From Ceratocystis colombiana (lineage: Eukaryota > Ascomycota > Sordariomycetes > Microascales > Ceratocystidaceae), in assembly GCA_026419805.1 (NCBI GenBank), contig JAOSLS010000022.1:1-64000 (forward strand): a stretch of 64,000 nt of DNA, given 5' to 3'. Below, piece after piece: positions 1-11,300 of the stretch. A program made the translations under genes and the position numbers. Positions within the stretch are counted from its first letter, which is position 1. Every line of letters starts with the position of its first letter. A model generated the notes under the pieces. That model had not been told where the DNA came from and searched no databases. It was given only the letters and a program-made list of their open reading frames with translations.

Positions 1-263
1 GGTGATCCTCTTACGCATTCTTGATGCCGATGTAGCTCTAGCGATGTAGAAATAGTAGCATGATTGAATGTGTTTAGACCTACTCGAGAAGCGTCCAGAC
101 AATTATATAAGAGTGTCTCGCCTCGCAAGATGTATCTTCTATTCTTCTTTCTCTAGAACATCAGTTTTATACTTCTCATATCTCGACTTCACTTACAGCC
201 TCTTCTTACCACTCTCTTCTTCTTCAATCCTTAATTTTGTCACAACATCTTGGCCCAGTAATC
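1..263 (+). promoter_or_regulatory. Promoter and leader of the small secreted peptide gene
   Basis: A TATATAA box lies at 104-110, about 155 bp before the ATG at 264. It is followed by a CT-rich leader (about 130-235), which is typical of filamentous-fungal promoters. I see no other gene here. Confidence 0.4.
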
Positions 264-497
264 ATGCAACGCTGGGCTGTTACTCTGCTTCTCGCCTTTG
301 CTGCCAGTGCTCTGGCAGCTTCTGGCAGCCTTCAAAATGTCGGCGACAACAAAAACCTCGATGGTGATGCCGGTGTTTCTAAACGTGACATCGTCGACTG
401 TGGGTTTGTCAGATTTGATGACGTGGGCTGGGTTTGCATTTGCGTTGACGACGAAGACGGCCCCTTCGCGGCTGACGACGAATACTGCGCAGAGTAG
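264..497 (+). CDS. Small secreted acidic cysteine peptide precursor
   Basis: This single-exon frame encodes 77 residues. An in-frame ATG at 264 directly opens a typical signal peptide: R3, then a hydrophobic core, with likely cleavage after ALA at residue 18. A pro-segment of about 22 residues follows and ends in Lys40-Arg41, a canonical Kex2 dibasic site. The predicted mature peptide of 36 residues has four cysteines (46, 58, 60, 75), including a CIC motif, 12 Asp/Glu and only one Arg, so it is strongly acidic. Signal, pro-segment, KR and a short Cys-rich tail is the layout of many secreted fungal peptides (effectors, peptide signals, antimicrobial peptides). I do not recognise a family. A TATA box and a CT-rich leader lie upstream. 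The nearby DNA is repeat-bearing. A chance short ORF remains possible, but signal peptide plus KR in one frame argues against it. Confidence 0.5.
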   Translation: MQRWAVTLLLAFAASALAASGSLQNVGDNKNLDGDAGVSKRDIVDCGFVRFDDVGWVCICVDDEDGPFAADDEYCAE

Positions 498-1605
498 GAG
501 TTTGCCAGCCTTTGGAAGAACTACCCTGCATAGAGATAGCTGGAACCAGCGTAAGATTGGCAGTGACTAGCAGTCCCAATCTCCTCAGCTATCTTTCCGT
601 CAAAATCTTTAGCTAAGCTATGCTACTAAAATAAATTCATATATAATTGTCAACTGTCCAAGTATTGCTCGATGTTGAACTATTGGAATGATTTGGTGTA
701 ATTTTGAATTGCTCATGTTCAACCTTTGCCTTTAGCAAGCTACAGTCCAGCACGTTGTAGCAAGATCCTAAACTGAACTTGAAAGGATCAGTGATCGATT
801 TCCAACTTAGCACGTTGATCTCGTCAAGTTGCATAGTCACAATTACTGCAATAGAGATCAAGATATAGTATTTATCCCATGCTTGGTAGGCATCCCGTAT
901 TTCTTTAGTTTATACATGTTACGCTATCTCTAACCTTAAATGCTAATATTTCGAGTGTAAACAACAGGAGTCGGAGAATGTTTACCGAGTCCACATGGTG
1001 CTGGCATCTCAGTCATTCAGCTAATCTTAACTTGGTTGTTTAAGCTCAAATTAGAGATCCCAGAGTTAAATCCTTGGGCTCTAAATACTACTACAAAAAC
1101 ACAATGTCCTCTTGCGTAGAGGGCTAGTCTATTAGGCCTAGCGTTTGCAACACTTCTTACACTTGAATGCATGATGCTAGTGCATTGTTCTTCTTACTTG
1201 GTTATTAAAAGGACGTTTAGGTCAAATCTCTTAGACTTTGGAAAGGACCAATATAAGGTCTTATCTAAGACGAGCATTGGCCGCTCCTTGGAAAAAGCTT
1301 CTGGGAAACTAGGATGCTCTACAGCGTGGTCTCGCTAATAGCCCTAGCCGCGGGTGCTCTTGCGCTATGAGATAGCCCGAGTCACCGAACATAAAAGCCC
1401 AAGAAGCGAGAATTAGGATTCATAGCAGTTTCATCGGGCTTCGAAGCATCGTAGTAGAAGAGAGCGTCACCTATCAATATTCAGAATATACATGCTACTA
1501 GCTTTATAAATGCCACATGCTTTCATGAACTGACTTTTTTGGGAACAAAGAAGTGGTAGAGAGGGGATTTTTGGCTGCTGCTCTCAGGCTAACTTTTGCC
1601 TGCAG
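498..1605. other. Gene-free spacer
   Basis: AT-leaning DNA with stops in all frames. I see no recognisable gene, RNA or repeat unit here. Confidence 0.5.
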
Positions 1606-1840
1606 GTGATAGTCCACACGGATACAGAGGCTAATAACCTTGTTAGTCCAGTCCAGCTAATGATTGTCAGGAATAGGATCACACCACAGTGCAATATGGG
1701 TCTCGATCAGGGGAACGATGCCAGTATTACTCCTCGGATTCTAGCGCGAGCATCTCGGGTCGTGGTTGGGATATTGTATCCCACAAGCTCCCTGTATTTG
1801 TAATCATCCTCTGCATTTTCATCATCTTAATAGTCTACTT
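1606..1840 (-). pseudogene. Decayed partial relative of the C1 peptidase gene
   Basis: The minus-strand translation around 1660-1735 contains WCDPIPDN, preceded by G-I-V-P and an E-x-H. This matches, almost codon for codon, the start of exon 3 of the intact cysteine peptidase at 5698-5620 (G-V-V-P-V-E-H-H ... WCDPIPDN). The relic has one extra codon and then an in-frame TAG directly after the matching segment. Upstream of the match lies an acidic stretch (DDENAEDD), comparable to the acidic linker in exon 2 of the intact gene. Downstream the similarity stops, and no catalytic Cys, His or Asn region can be found. It is best read as a truncated, decayed paralogue fragment. The alternative is that the motif belongs to a wider family and this is a relic of a different member. 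Confidence 0.4.
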
Positions 1841-2308
1841 GGAACAAGCACTGATTTCCTCAGATACTTGGTTACAAAAACCTGCAAAGGTATTTCATTC
1901 AGTGCCATAACTTTCTATAGTGGCCTAATCGCTGCCTCTCTAGCCTCAGAGCCTAGTTGTCATTAGCTTTATGTAGGGTGTGTCTTGTCGAACTACGACT
2001 CTACTACAGCTCTTCATTGAGCAGCTGGATTTATTCAAGACAAAATGTGAGACCCATCAAGCCAACAGCCTTTTAGCTCAAGCTAAATTGCAAACTCACC
2101 CTCTTTGTGAGTATCATGCAACAGCCTGCAAATAAGACAATGGCTAACAGGGGGGCTGGGGGACGCTACTTACCTACAGAACGTGCTGATGCATTTTTCC
2201 AGACCAGGACTCCAGCCCTCTAAGTTGTTTAGAGAGGGCTTGTAGTTACAAGTCGTAAAGGGTACTCCAATAGCTATAGGCAGACAGCTATCAGTTGGAT
2301 CTGCCCAA
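1841..2308. other. Gene-free spacer
   Basis: No coding region is recognisable. A short G-rich purine tract (about 2150-2163) lies 145 bp before the LTR-like repeat. Confidence 0.4.
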
Positions 2309-2571
2309 TCTAAGCCACCTAAGTCAGGGTTACCAAGATTGCTGACCCTGAACCAGTTTGCCCAAACCTTAGGGTTAGTATCAGACATCAAGGGTCTTCT
2401 TCCAAGGCCCATGTGCTTGATCTAGAACATGATGGTGATGGATATATATACCGGCTGAGATCCGCTCCTCGGACTAGACTTAGATAGACATAGAACAACT
2501 TCAATAATCACTTATTCTTTCTTCTTCTTCTTCACAGGACATTCAGTACGTCCTCCTAATAGTTACTGTTA
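2309..2571 (+). mobile_element. Degraded LTR-like repeat, copy 1
   Basis: About 260 bp align in direct orientation with 8106-8370. The conserved core includes CCTAAGTCA near the start, the block GAGATCCGCTCCTCGGACTA and the tail CAGGACATTCAGTACGTCC. A TATATATA element sits mid-way. Unlike copy 2, the outer 9 bases are diverged and the flanks (CCCAA and TCTAG) do not match, so no target-site duplication survives. It is an older or rearranged solo LTR of the same family. Confidence 0.6.
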
Positions 2572-3145
2572 TCTAGGCTTGAATAATGGGCATCTCCTGT
2601 GGGCTTGCATCTAAAACAACATAAAAAAAAATTTAATCTTGAGTGGAATAGACAGAACACTTGGAATTAAATGTAGTCATATGAAGCATCAGCCACACTG
2701 TGGCACCGCCATGTGGCTGACCCACATCTCACAGGTTATACTCAGTCCTAGGAAATTATGTAGATAGACCAAATTGAAGTTCTTTATGCAAATTCACCAC
2801 AATATACAATCACATAATGATACAGTTCTTCAACTCTAGAGATTGAAGAGGATGGGAACAGTATAAGGGGGTCTGCAAGGCAGAATTCAGAATACATCAG
2901 CTTTCACCTAAAACGCATACCATAGCAGTCTTCTTGCGAAATCGCCATTTGTTCTCATATCTCTTTGTCTTGAACTATCATTCAACCCTGTCAACTCATT
3001 GTTTCAAGACTGTTGTTATACTCTTATTGGGAAGGTTGACATTCACATATGGTGTGTGTGATTCTAGTCTGCATAGTGTCCAAGGGCCTCTGTGCTTTCT
3101 GTTAGGGCGTGCTCGACAGGAAGCTTATTTTGTCATTGTCTGTTA
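2572..3145. other. Gene-free spacer
   Basis: AT-rich sequence with no supportable ORF. It lies between the first LTR-like repeat and the copia-like relic. Confidence 0.4.
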
Positions 3146-3532
3146 ATGACCCAGAAATCTACTCGTATTTCGCATAGCAGAAATCCCTGTTCAGAATTTG
3201 CTGTACTCAGCGGCAAGCTAGTGTTGACCTTGCGACTTTCGCGCGCGCAGGCCATCGCGCTTAGGATAGCGCTGGTTAAGCGCCGAATCTATGATAGTTC
3301 CAGGAAAAGCCGCAAGCGTTCTATCCTTATTATAGAGGGAGTTTTAGCGACTAAAGTCTTCTGGTTGAAGGGTAAGCCAAATCTTATTGGATGGAAGGAT
3401 GCCATCTATTGCTTGCTTGTGGTTAAGGATACCAATGCCTATCTTGATACGGAGGCGGTAATAGAGCAGCTAAGAAAACCTAGAAGACGGAACCTTGCTC
3501 CGGTTATAAGCTTGCTATCTCCCGGTCTTTAG
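3146..3532 (+). pseudogene. Possible copia-type Gag remnant
   Basis: A 128-codon open frame starts with an ATG at 3146. Its middle reads WLKGKPNLIGWKDAIYCLL, which resembles the 'L-x-G-x-x-N-x-x-x-W' opening of Ty1/copia Gag proteins. The rest is basic and unremarkable. It lies about 360 bp upstream of, and on the same strand as, an integrase-like fragment. Gag and integrase of one collapsed element is a reasonable reading, but the resemblance is short and I would not call it without a profile search. Confidence 0.25.
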
Positions 3533-3894
3533 GGCAAGTCAATCTCATGCTAGGAGTAGTAAACGTCCAACAGGGTCCGTTTGCTTCGGCTAAACCACTC
3601 AAAGTCGGCCTTGGCCAAAAACAGCTACTTCTGTACCGACTGAACAAAGTCTCCAGCATCGGTGTTTAGAGTAAATATCATTCGCATATTTACGAAAGGC
3701 AGCATCATGTACAACAGAACCCACATTCACAATAATCAAAATAGATCTGCGCCCGTAGCATTCTAAACAGCGAGTCCCTTCAAAAGACCACACAGCCTAC
3801 AATCCCGCAATCCGAGTCTCACGCGTAGAATCTTAGCAGCTGTCTCCACACAAGATCTTATCGAACCAAGGACGCCTCCTTCCAATCGTCAACA

Positions 3895-4203
3895 GTGAGT
3901 GCCACTAGGCATATGTGGACTAGGTTCCTAGCCATGCAACCACAGAGCAAACTAACCATAACACAATTAGATGGAAGAATTCGAGCGTTCCGTGTCGATA
4001 GAGGGGCGGGATTTAGCTCCCGGCTAAAAACTGCCAAGCAAAAGGGAACTGATATAGGGGTCACTCCACTGTATTCTCACAGTTCCAACAGACTGGCCGA
4101 AATACGGAACGGCATCGTCACAAAACGAGCCGGGGCTATGAATCATGATCCGAGCTTATCCCACCCCTTCTGGCCTCTTGCGTACGAAGTGGTCACCAAC
4201 TAA
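3895..4203 (+). pseudogene. Ty1/copia integrase core remnant
   Basis: The open frame of 102 codons has no ATG at its left edge. It follows the order of a copia integrase core: an F-L-A-M start, R-A-F-R-V-D-R-G in place of the usual 'R-x-D-x-G' with the catalytic Asp, then 'S-x-x-x-x-R-L-A-E-x-R-N' in place of 'Q-N-G-V-A-E-R-x-N' with the catalytic Glu, then PFWPLAYEVV in place of 'x-F-W-x-x-A'. Several invariant residues are altered, and neither reverse transcriptase nor RNase H follows, so the element is dead. Confidence 0.5.
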
Positions 4204-4804
4204 CATGCAAGGCGAACTCCAATCATATCCCGCTGTATGAAGTCGCCTATGGGATTCGACCTTCCATAGTTCACCTATTGACTTTTAGCTCTGTCGCCTA
4301 CGTATACTTTCCGGAAGGATAGCGGGTAAAATCGCACGAAATTGCAGTCCGAATCAAGAGCGACATCTTCGGTAGCCATCAAGGTGATGCAGTATGCCGA
4401 GTATATATCTACCTGACAGACCTAAGATCTCCTCTTTGAGGCTATCTAGCTATCTATGGCTACAACTTACCAGCATTCAATAGGTCTAAACTTAACAGTG
4501 TTCAATACCTGCTAAAGATCTACGTCTTTAGTAGGAAGAAACGCGTAAATGTGTTTTCATAAGAGGTCTCTAGTGATACCTTCGATGACATCAGGCAAGA
4601 GCGTTCGTTTCTGTGTGAAGAAAAGTAAAAGGTGGGTTTAGGATGCTATCTTGACAAAGATGAACACCTCAAATCTCTTGCAATATAAACAGTAGATGTT
4701 GATCAAAATAAAGAACTTGGACACCCCCAATTCCTGAGCCAACTAAGCACTTTGGCCATGCCTAGGGCTTCATACTTGTTCCTGCACTAGTCTAACAAAA
4801 CTTA
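4204..4804. other. Spacer downstream of the peptidase gene
   Basis: This would hold the 3' UTR of the minus-strand peptidase gene. I see nothing else that can be supported. Confidence 0.4.
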
Positions 4805-6137
4805 TCACGAACGAGAGCTGACCACCCGAAGTGTCCAGAAATCAGAGCAATGCTTCAAGTAAGCATAGGGCATGTAAAAATGACCATTGTCTCCCCATTT
4901 CTCACCCCATGAGTTCCGTACAATGAATACCCTCTCGTTGTCATTGTAGCCGACAACCATGACGCCGTGACCGCCTGTCTTCTTAAGTTCCTTTCCGGTA
5001 GGCATTCCTGTGTGACGCCGGTTATTAGAACCACAAACCGATGAGAAGGCGGGAGACTTTGACTTACTAATTTCATGATCTGGAGTCATATAGTCGTTGA
5101 GAGAACCAAAGGTCTTCATCTGCATAACGAACGGATATTCTTTGTCAAGACATCCTTTGAGCCTAAGGCATAGATCCTTACCTGGTTTGAAGGACAAGTA
5201 CTTCGTAGCCGTGTGGAAGTGAGCCTTTTTCATTGCTTCTGGGCTAGGCTTCATTCTGGGCTTCGCGAACTTTTTGAAAACCTTTGTTTTCTCGTCGTAC
5301 TCGCCAACAACATATGGCCAGTCTTCCTCTGCACAAACTCCGTTTTTCTTGCAATTGAGGCTTGCAATGGCATCTCTCATTCTGCAGCCGGTATTCATGT
5401 AGATGTGCTGCGGGTTGTCTGATTTCGCACGAGCATTGTACCAGATGAAGAGCCGAGAGGGAGAGAACGCGCCCAATTTCTGCTTGTTAATACCATATTC
5501 ATAAGCAGCAGCAACGGCGTTTGCAATGCAGCTTGCCATCCTTTTTTGGTCGTAGATATCCGGACAGAAGGGTCGAAGATCGACCGAGGGCTTGACGTTT
5601 ACGCTAGTAAGTTCAAACTCGTGGTCTCGGGGATCGTAGTTGTCGGGAATAGGGTCACACCACCGTAGATCATGGTGCTCTACCGGGACAACGCCACCCT
5701 AAAGACACCTTAGTATTGTCTCCTTGGGGCATAAATCACGGAGTTCCATACCTTGTTTTCCAGGCAAGATTCGGCAAGGTCTTCGTCCGCCTCATCTTCA
5801 TCGCTGTCGTCAGGGTTCGCCCCTCGGAGCCGACGCTGATTTCCTGGCCCACTAATCAATTGCTTAGTCAAGATGACATGTGAAAGCGTCACTATGAACC
5901 CATTAAGACTTACTCAAGCTGTTGGAGAAATGAGGCGGCCTGCCTCCCAGCCCCGCGGACCAAGTTCTCATTGATAGCATACAGGTTGTCGGTGAGGTTC
6001 TGTACAGGGGAAGGTATGAAGCCGCCGAGGCCCGTAGCATTCAAGACGCCATTGTGAGTGCGGTGAGCGACGTTGATTGCCTTGGCACCTAGCTTCGTGT
6101 TCTCCTTGGTCGCATCAGCGAGGATATGGAAGAGCAT
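4805..6137 (-). CDS. Papain-family (C1A) cysteine peptidase
   Basis: Three exons (6137-5914, 5851-5752, 5698-4805) with GTAAGT/TAG and GTATGG/TAG introns of 62 and 53 nt give 405 residues. Residues 1-75 are a helical N-terminal region, followed by an acidic linker (about 84-100) and then the peptidase domain from about 145. The oxyanion Gln159 and nucleophile Cys165 sit in DQKRMASCIANA, His352 in GGHGVMVVGY and Asn370 in VRNSWGEKWG, so the catalytic set is complete. The SC-x-ANA context and the PSRLF-x-W-YNAR block are typical of the C1 subgroup common in bacteria, archaea and large DNA viruses rather than of lysosomal cathepsins. No signal peptide or classical inhibitory prodomain is visible, so a cytosolic location is inferred. 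The gene sits between transposon remnants and a decayed relative of itself. The fold and catalysis are secure; substrate and role are unknown. Confidence 0.85.
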
Positions 6138-8100
6138 GTTTGGTGAATGGTCGCGTATGGATCTAGGCTATGATTCTGGTGGTTTTATTCCATCAAGGCT
6201 TGCCCACCTTCTTTTTTGCCCTAGGTAGAGTGAGAAGGGCATTGCTTTTATAGACGTCCTCGATGAAAGGCCTCAGCCAAGGCTATACTTGCTGCCTTGC
6301 CCTATCAAACACGCAAGAAGTTGTTCTCCTTGAATTTCTTTTTCAACTTGTTAGATCTTCAAGTTTTAATTTAGGCACGGATGCATGTTGGTCGAGTCAC
6401 AGCCTCCAGTATCTGCTCATTATATCCCGAATTAGATCGAAGTGACTACTCACTTGCGCGTTTCTTCTGAGCGAAGGCAATGTCTTGGATAATCATAATG
6501 CTGTATCGGCACCAATCTTGGATCAAATGATCCTCTGAAAAAGAGGCCAGCTCGGGAGCCTAAGCTGCGTGTATATTGTAGCTTCTACATGCCTCTTCTA
6601 CTAATATCGGCGCTATGTCATCGTCCAGCCCGTTGTGTTGTCTTCCAGTGTAGTGTAGGAATGCTAAGGGTGCAAACCCGTTAGTATGTTTAGCTGCCTA
6701 CAGTTGACAAACCAGGTTACTATTTAAGTCAAAGGCCTCTTATAGGCTAGGTGAGCAATGATGCAGCACGTACAAGTGTCCTGCTGCATATATATTGCAG
6801 AATTATAGCATATATAAACACAGAGTTGCCCAATTAGTGTATGGCCTAGACCTAACTTTTACCATAAGATGCAGGTACACATCAATTCTCAGCCCAAACT
6901 CCCTTTCAGTCCATAAAACATTTGTCAGGTATCTATAACTCTGCAATCTGTAAGACCAGCGCGCTCGAAACCGACCGACCGTACGTAGATCTCCTAATCT
7001 ACTCGTAAGTTTTTCTTTTCTAGCCCTATAAAGGGCTTATCAACAGTGCAAGCTCTGCGGCGCTCAGGACTTGTTAGCATCCTGAACATTAGCCTTCGTT
7101 ATTTCATCAGCTACCCCAGCCTGCCTAAGAAGAAAGCGGCAGGGATTGTCAGCTGCTTCCAGGCCTTCGACATTACTGATCGTTGTGAAGAATCTGCCCC
7201 TAGTCGAATTGACACTGGGTAAACCCTTGTGTAAACCACTGGTATAGTTCTGCCTAATGATAGACCTCAACTCCCAAAGAAATCAATAGACTCAATACAC
7301 TGCATTTCAGATCTCTTTCAGAGGTCTAGCCCTTAGATCTTCCTGCAGGTGGAAATTTCTAGTAGGGAAAGCGAAGCGGGCCATCAAGACAGGACCCCCC
7401 GCCACTGCAATATTAACCTATGCAGGGCGGTTAGTTATGGGGACTCTCCAACCTGGCTGGGGATGATGACAATATGCAGGCGGACTAAAATGGCCTCAGT
7501 CACTGTCGTGAGAACTGTATTTTTGGGCGTTGAAGCAAGCATAGGCTTCATCTGGAAGTGTCGGTGGCTCTCCCAACTGCAAAGAACTGAGGTCCCTATT
7601 TGAGGCTGCGCCCAGGATACCAGAGGCTTATCTGCATACAGATCACAAAAGTCATGGTCTGGCCCTAAGCCTTCCTGAACTACCTGTTTTGTACGTATAT
7701 GCATTCCTTCAGCACGTTGTCACTTCTATGACGCTGTTTGTCGCCCATTGTGATTATCGCGACTTTGCCATTTCTGAGCAAATTCACTGCAAACACTGAT
7801 TCCACTTACTCTCTACGGCTAAAGAGATTTCGTTTCATTAAGTTGGCGCAAAGGCCTATCTTGATTGGTTAATGGTTTTGGGGCATTTTTATTCTTTTTC
7901 TCAGCCCCTAGGTCTCACTTAACAAGTACTATGATTCCCAAGAATTCAGCATCATTCTTGGTCTTCCGAAAAAGAAAGGACAAAGGTCCAGTGAAGTTCT
8001 GAGACAAATTCTCTTATGAGACTGTCGGCCTCCTTACCCTCTACCTCTACCTTTGCGCAGCTGTTGGCCTATATCTAAATACTTCCCCCCTATCAGCTCG
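6138..8100. other. Gene-free spacer
   Basis: CT-rich and AT-rich segments occur. Short open frames on the minus strand (7064-7270, 7435-7704) lack an ATG-led coding look or any recognisable motif. I see no supportable gene. Confidence 0.4.
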
Positions 8101-8105
8101 GAATA

Positions 8106-8370
8106 TGTCAGTAACCTAAGTCACGGTTACCAAGATGACTGATCCTGATCCAGTTCGTCCTTATGTTAGGGTTAGCATTAGACATTAAGGGTCTTCATTC
8201 AAGGCCCAAGCGCTCGACCCAGAACATGGTAGAAATGGATATATAAACCGACCGAGATCCGCTCCTCGGACTAGACTTAGATAGAAACAAGATAACATCA
8301 TTAATCACTCATTCTCCTTCTTTCTCTTCTTCACAGGACATTCAGTACGTCCTCCTAATATTTACTGTTA
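8106..8370 (+). mobile_element. Solo LTR with 5-bp target-site duplication
   Basis: A 265-bp unit starts TGTCAGTAA and ends TTACTGTTA, near-perfect inverted termini (7 of 9). It is bounded by identical pentamers GAATA at 8101-8105 and 8371-8375. Inside are a TATATAAA box (8240-8247), a conserved GAGATCCGCTCCTCGGACTA block and a CT-rich tail. Short inverted termini, 5-bp duplication, internal TATA box and no coding capacity together define a solo LTR left by recombination. It matches the worn copy at 2309-2571. Family (copia or gypsy) is not decided by the LTR itself. Confidence 0.75.
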
Positions 8371-8375
8371 GAATA

Positions 8376-11300
8376 TCTGACTACAGTAATCCACGAATCA
8401 TCACCCATACCTTGTATTACATGTCTCAAAGTTTAGTGCCTTCCACAATAGACAGCACCATGGCGAACTGAGACATCATTTAGCCCGACCATATCTACTA
8501 TCGCCGAGGTTCTCTGAGCGCTGGGTCTACTATCCTCAACTGTCTTTCAATATCCAAACCATTAGGCCCTAGGCCGCTTTGATTAGTTACAGTAGTGCCC
8601 AATAGACTTTGGCCATTGCCTTGATACCCTCTGTGCCATCGTCAGTACTGGTACCAAACCCGTTGATTGCACGGCTTTATTCAAGTCCCTCCTCACCCTA
8701 AGTTTATAGCCTATGCCACAGCTAGTTGCTAGCTATCTCTACCTCTCTATAAACTAATCTGCCCCCTAATTGCCGAAGAGCACATTCAAGCTAGCTGTGA
8801 GTGGCTAAGGGCATAAGACCTTTTAGAATTTTGGGGTCTTTATAGGTCCAACAGAATGTGTCTCGCTATCTATTGCTTGATAACCCGCAGCCGCTACCTC
8901 GTTCATATACTTGATGAAATAGGAGCAAAAAGGCTCGACAGCGATGTGACATGGGCTCATGATAGAAATAATTTAGTCAGCCAGCAACCTCCACTCACGA
9001 TTAGTCGCGTCAGCTCAGGTCTCTAATTTGATGGTGATTATCCAAAGACTAGAAGACACCCCAAACGGCCTTCTCCGTCATCCTGTCATCTAAGTATGTA
9101 GAGAGGTGGTAGCATCCAGTAGCATATTTCTCCTAAAAGGGTAAAGACCTAGAAGCCCATTAGGCAACAGGCCAGCATAAGCCCTGCCCCCCGAAAATAG
9201 GCATGTTTGATGTACTGCTTGGTTAGTATAGTAGCCGACTATTCAACATTGTCAAAGAGCTCCAGAGGAGGATTGGCATAATAGGTAATGGAATTGTTGG
9301 AGCTCGACCTTGGCATCAAACATCGGGCGGCGATGATCACCCTCGCCAATTCATCATCAGGCCGCCTTTGTCATATGGCTGTTAAAACTTGTACATACAC
9401 AATGGGCAAGAGGGGAAGGAAAAGTCAGCTAGCCTCAACGCAACTCGGTCTTATAGGCAAACAAGTTATCCGCTGACACGGCAAGCCATCGCAGAAATTC
9501 CCCTCTACTAGATACACATGACATGCCGAGATTAAAATACCTTTGAAAAGTGTTTTTATTTTACCACAGATGCAACCTCCCAATCGCAACGGCTAGTGTG
9601 TAGTCATAGTAGCCAAATTGCGGTTGGCGCAAAGATTTAATGCTTTGGAAACAAAGAGTCTGGCTGTTTATTTTGCTCTTGTTATGCAACCATTCAATGT
9701 TGCTTGTTTCATATACCCAAACAACAACACGGTGACTGCATGGACCTCGCCCTCTCCTACTCGTTACAGTCTCAAAATCCCACGGAAGGCGGCTTTATGT
9801 TCTGTTACTACCAAACCTGTAAACCAGCATTCAGAGAGCCTGTAATTAATGCCGAATTAAAGTCAAAAAGTCTCTGTCTAGCATGTCTCTCTGCCTTATG
9901 TGCTTCAAAGACCCTTATTGAAAGACTACCTCCTATACTAGTGGCTCTTCCTAAGCAACTCTTACGGGCTGTGTGGTCAACAGATCTGCTTTGCAGTTAC
10001 TGTACTATTAAAAGGGGCTCACATGGCTTGGAGTGCTCTACAGTAGAACCCTAACCACCTTTTGAAGCGAGATCTGGCCAATGAAATAACACGGGCAAGC
10101 TTAACTATGCAAGCCAATCAGATTAAAGGCATGTACATATGTATATATACATCACCACCCACCGCACATAGCAGCATATCGCTCGACACTATAGCCTCTT
10201 TATTGTGTCGGTTCTGTTCTTGACATCCCGTTCACTGTATGCATTCTCTCGAGGATTTGACACAACCGAGGAGGGAAATTAACAGTGTTTAAATAGGTGC
10301 CGTATGGGCCAAGTTGTATAGCACAATACACCGCACTGGATGGTCACGTGCCAATAACATTCTCTACATCACTGGTAACTTGAGTGAACGCTCTTTTTAG
10401 TGTACAGATGTCATGTGTTAGCTGTAGGCTCTGGTGTTGTTAGCTTGTAGGAAGGCTGTCTACCTAACGATGCTACTGTAGATCCTAGGAGATGCTGGAA
10501 AGGTTATAGCTACAGTCTTGCACTCACTTCATCGACATATAATTTGTGGCTAGAGACCCCCGTCTCGTAATCTCAGGTATTCTATAAAACAAGAATGGTC
10601 ATTTCTAAGAAAGACCTTCATATTACGACATCGTAATCACACTGACATCTTAGCAAGCACAACGAGCCAGTGCAGCTATCTTCAAGTGAGATAAAGTGAT
10701 CTTTATAGGCTATCCGACTTAACACGGCCAGCCAGCGGCTACACTCGCTTCCTAAAATGCAATAAGAATGTGTACTAGCCAGCTTGGTTGATAGCCTTTT
10801 GGAAGTTAGTTTATTCGGACATGTTGTGTGCTGGGGTTTGGACTTGATGGCCGGGCAGCTATCACTGCTTGCATTAAGTAGAAGGAGGAGCTGACTCTTT
10901 CCTGGCGATCTAGTTGTGTGAATCCAGGCCATCAAGTGAAGTCATGCTTGGCTGGGTGTAGGAGGCCGAATAAGCATGTGGGCTGCTGATTCCTAAGGCC
11001 ATCTCCGGCTGCGCTATTACAGCCCCGCCGCCTTGTTTCATTCCCCGAGTCCTCTTCTGTGGTTATGTTATCGCAGCGTGCTCTTCTGCACACCTTTTAT
11101 TGGGCATGGCAAACTGCCGTCATTCTTCAAGAAACTAGTAGTGACGATAGTCGTAGCACGCTATCCACCATCAACCCCGTGCGTAGATACATCGAAGCTT
11201 AGTCAAAAATATATCTTGTACACAAGCCAACTTAATCTACTTGGATCGATTTGCCGCTGCAAATACCAGCATTTTAGACTCCACATATTGAAGCCTTGAG

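Noticed and set aside
2309..8370. Two direct LTR-like repeats enclosing the copia relic and the cysteine peptidase, as one 6-kb element carrying a captured gene
   Set aside because: The right-hand repeat has its own perfect GAATA duplication on both sides, so it is an independent solo LTR. The outer flanks of the pair do not match.
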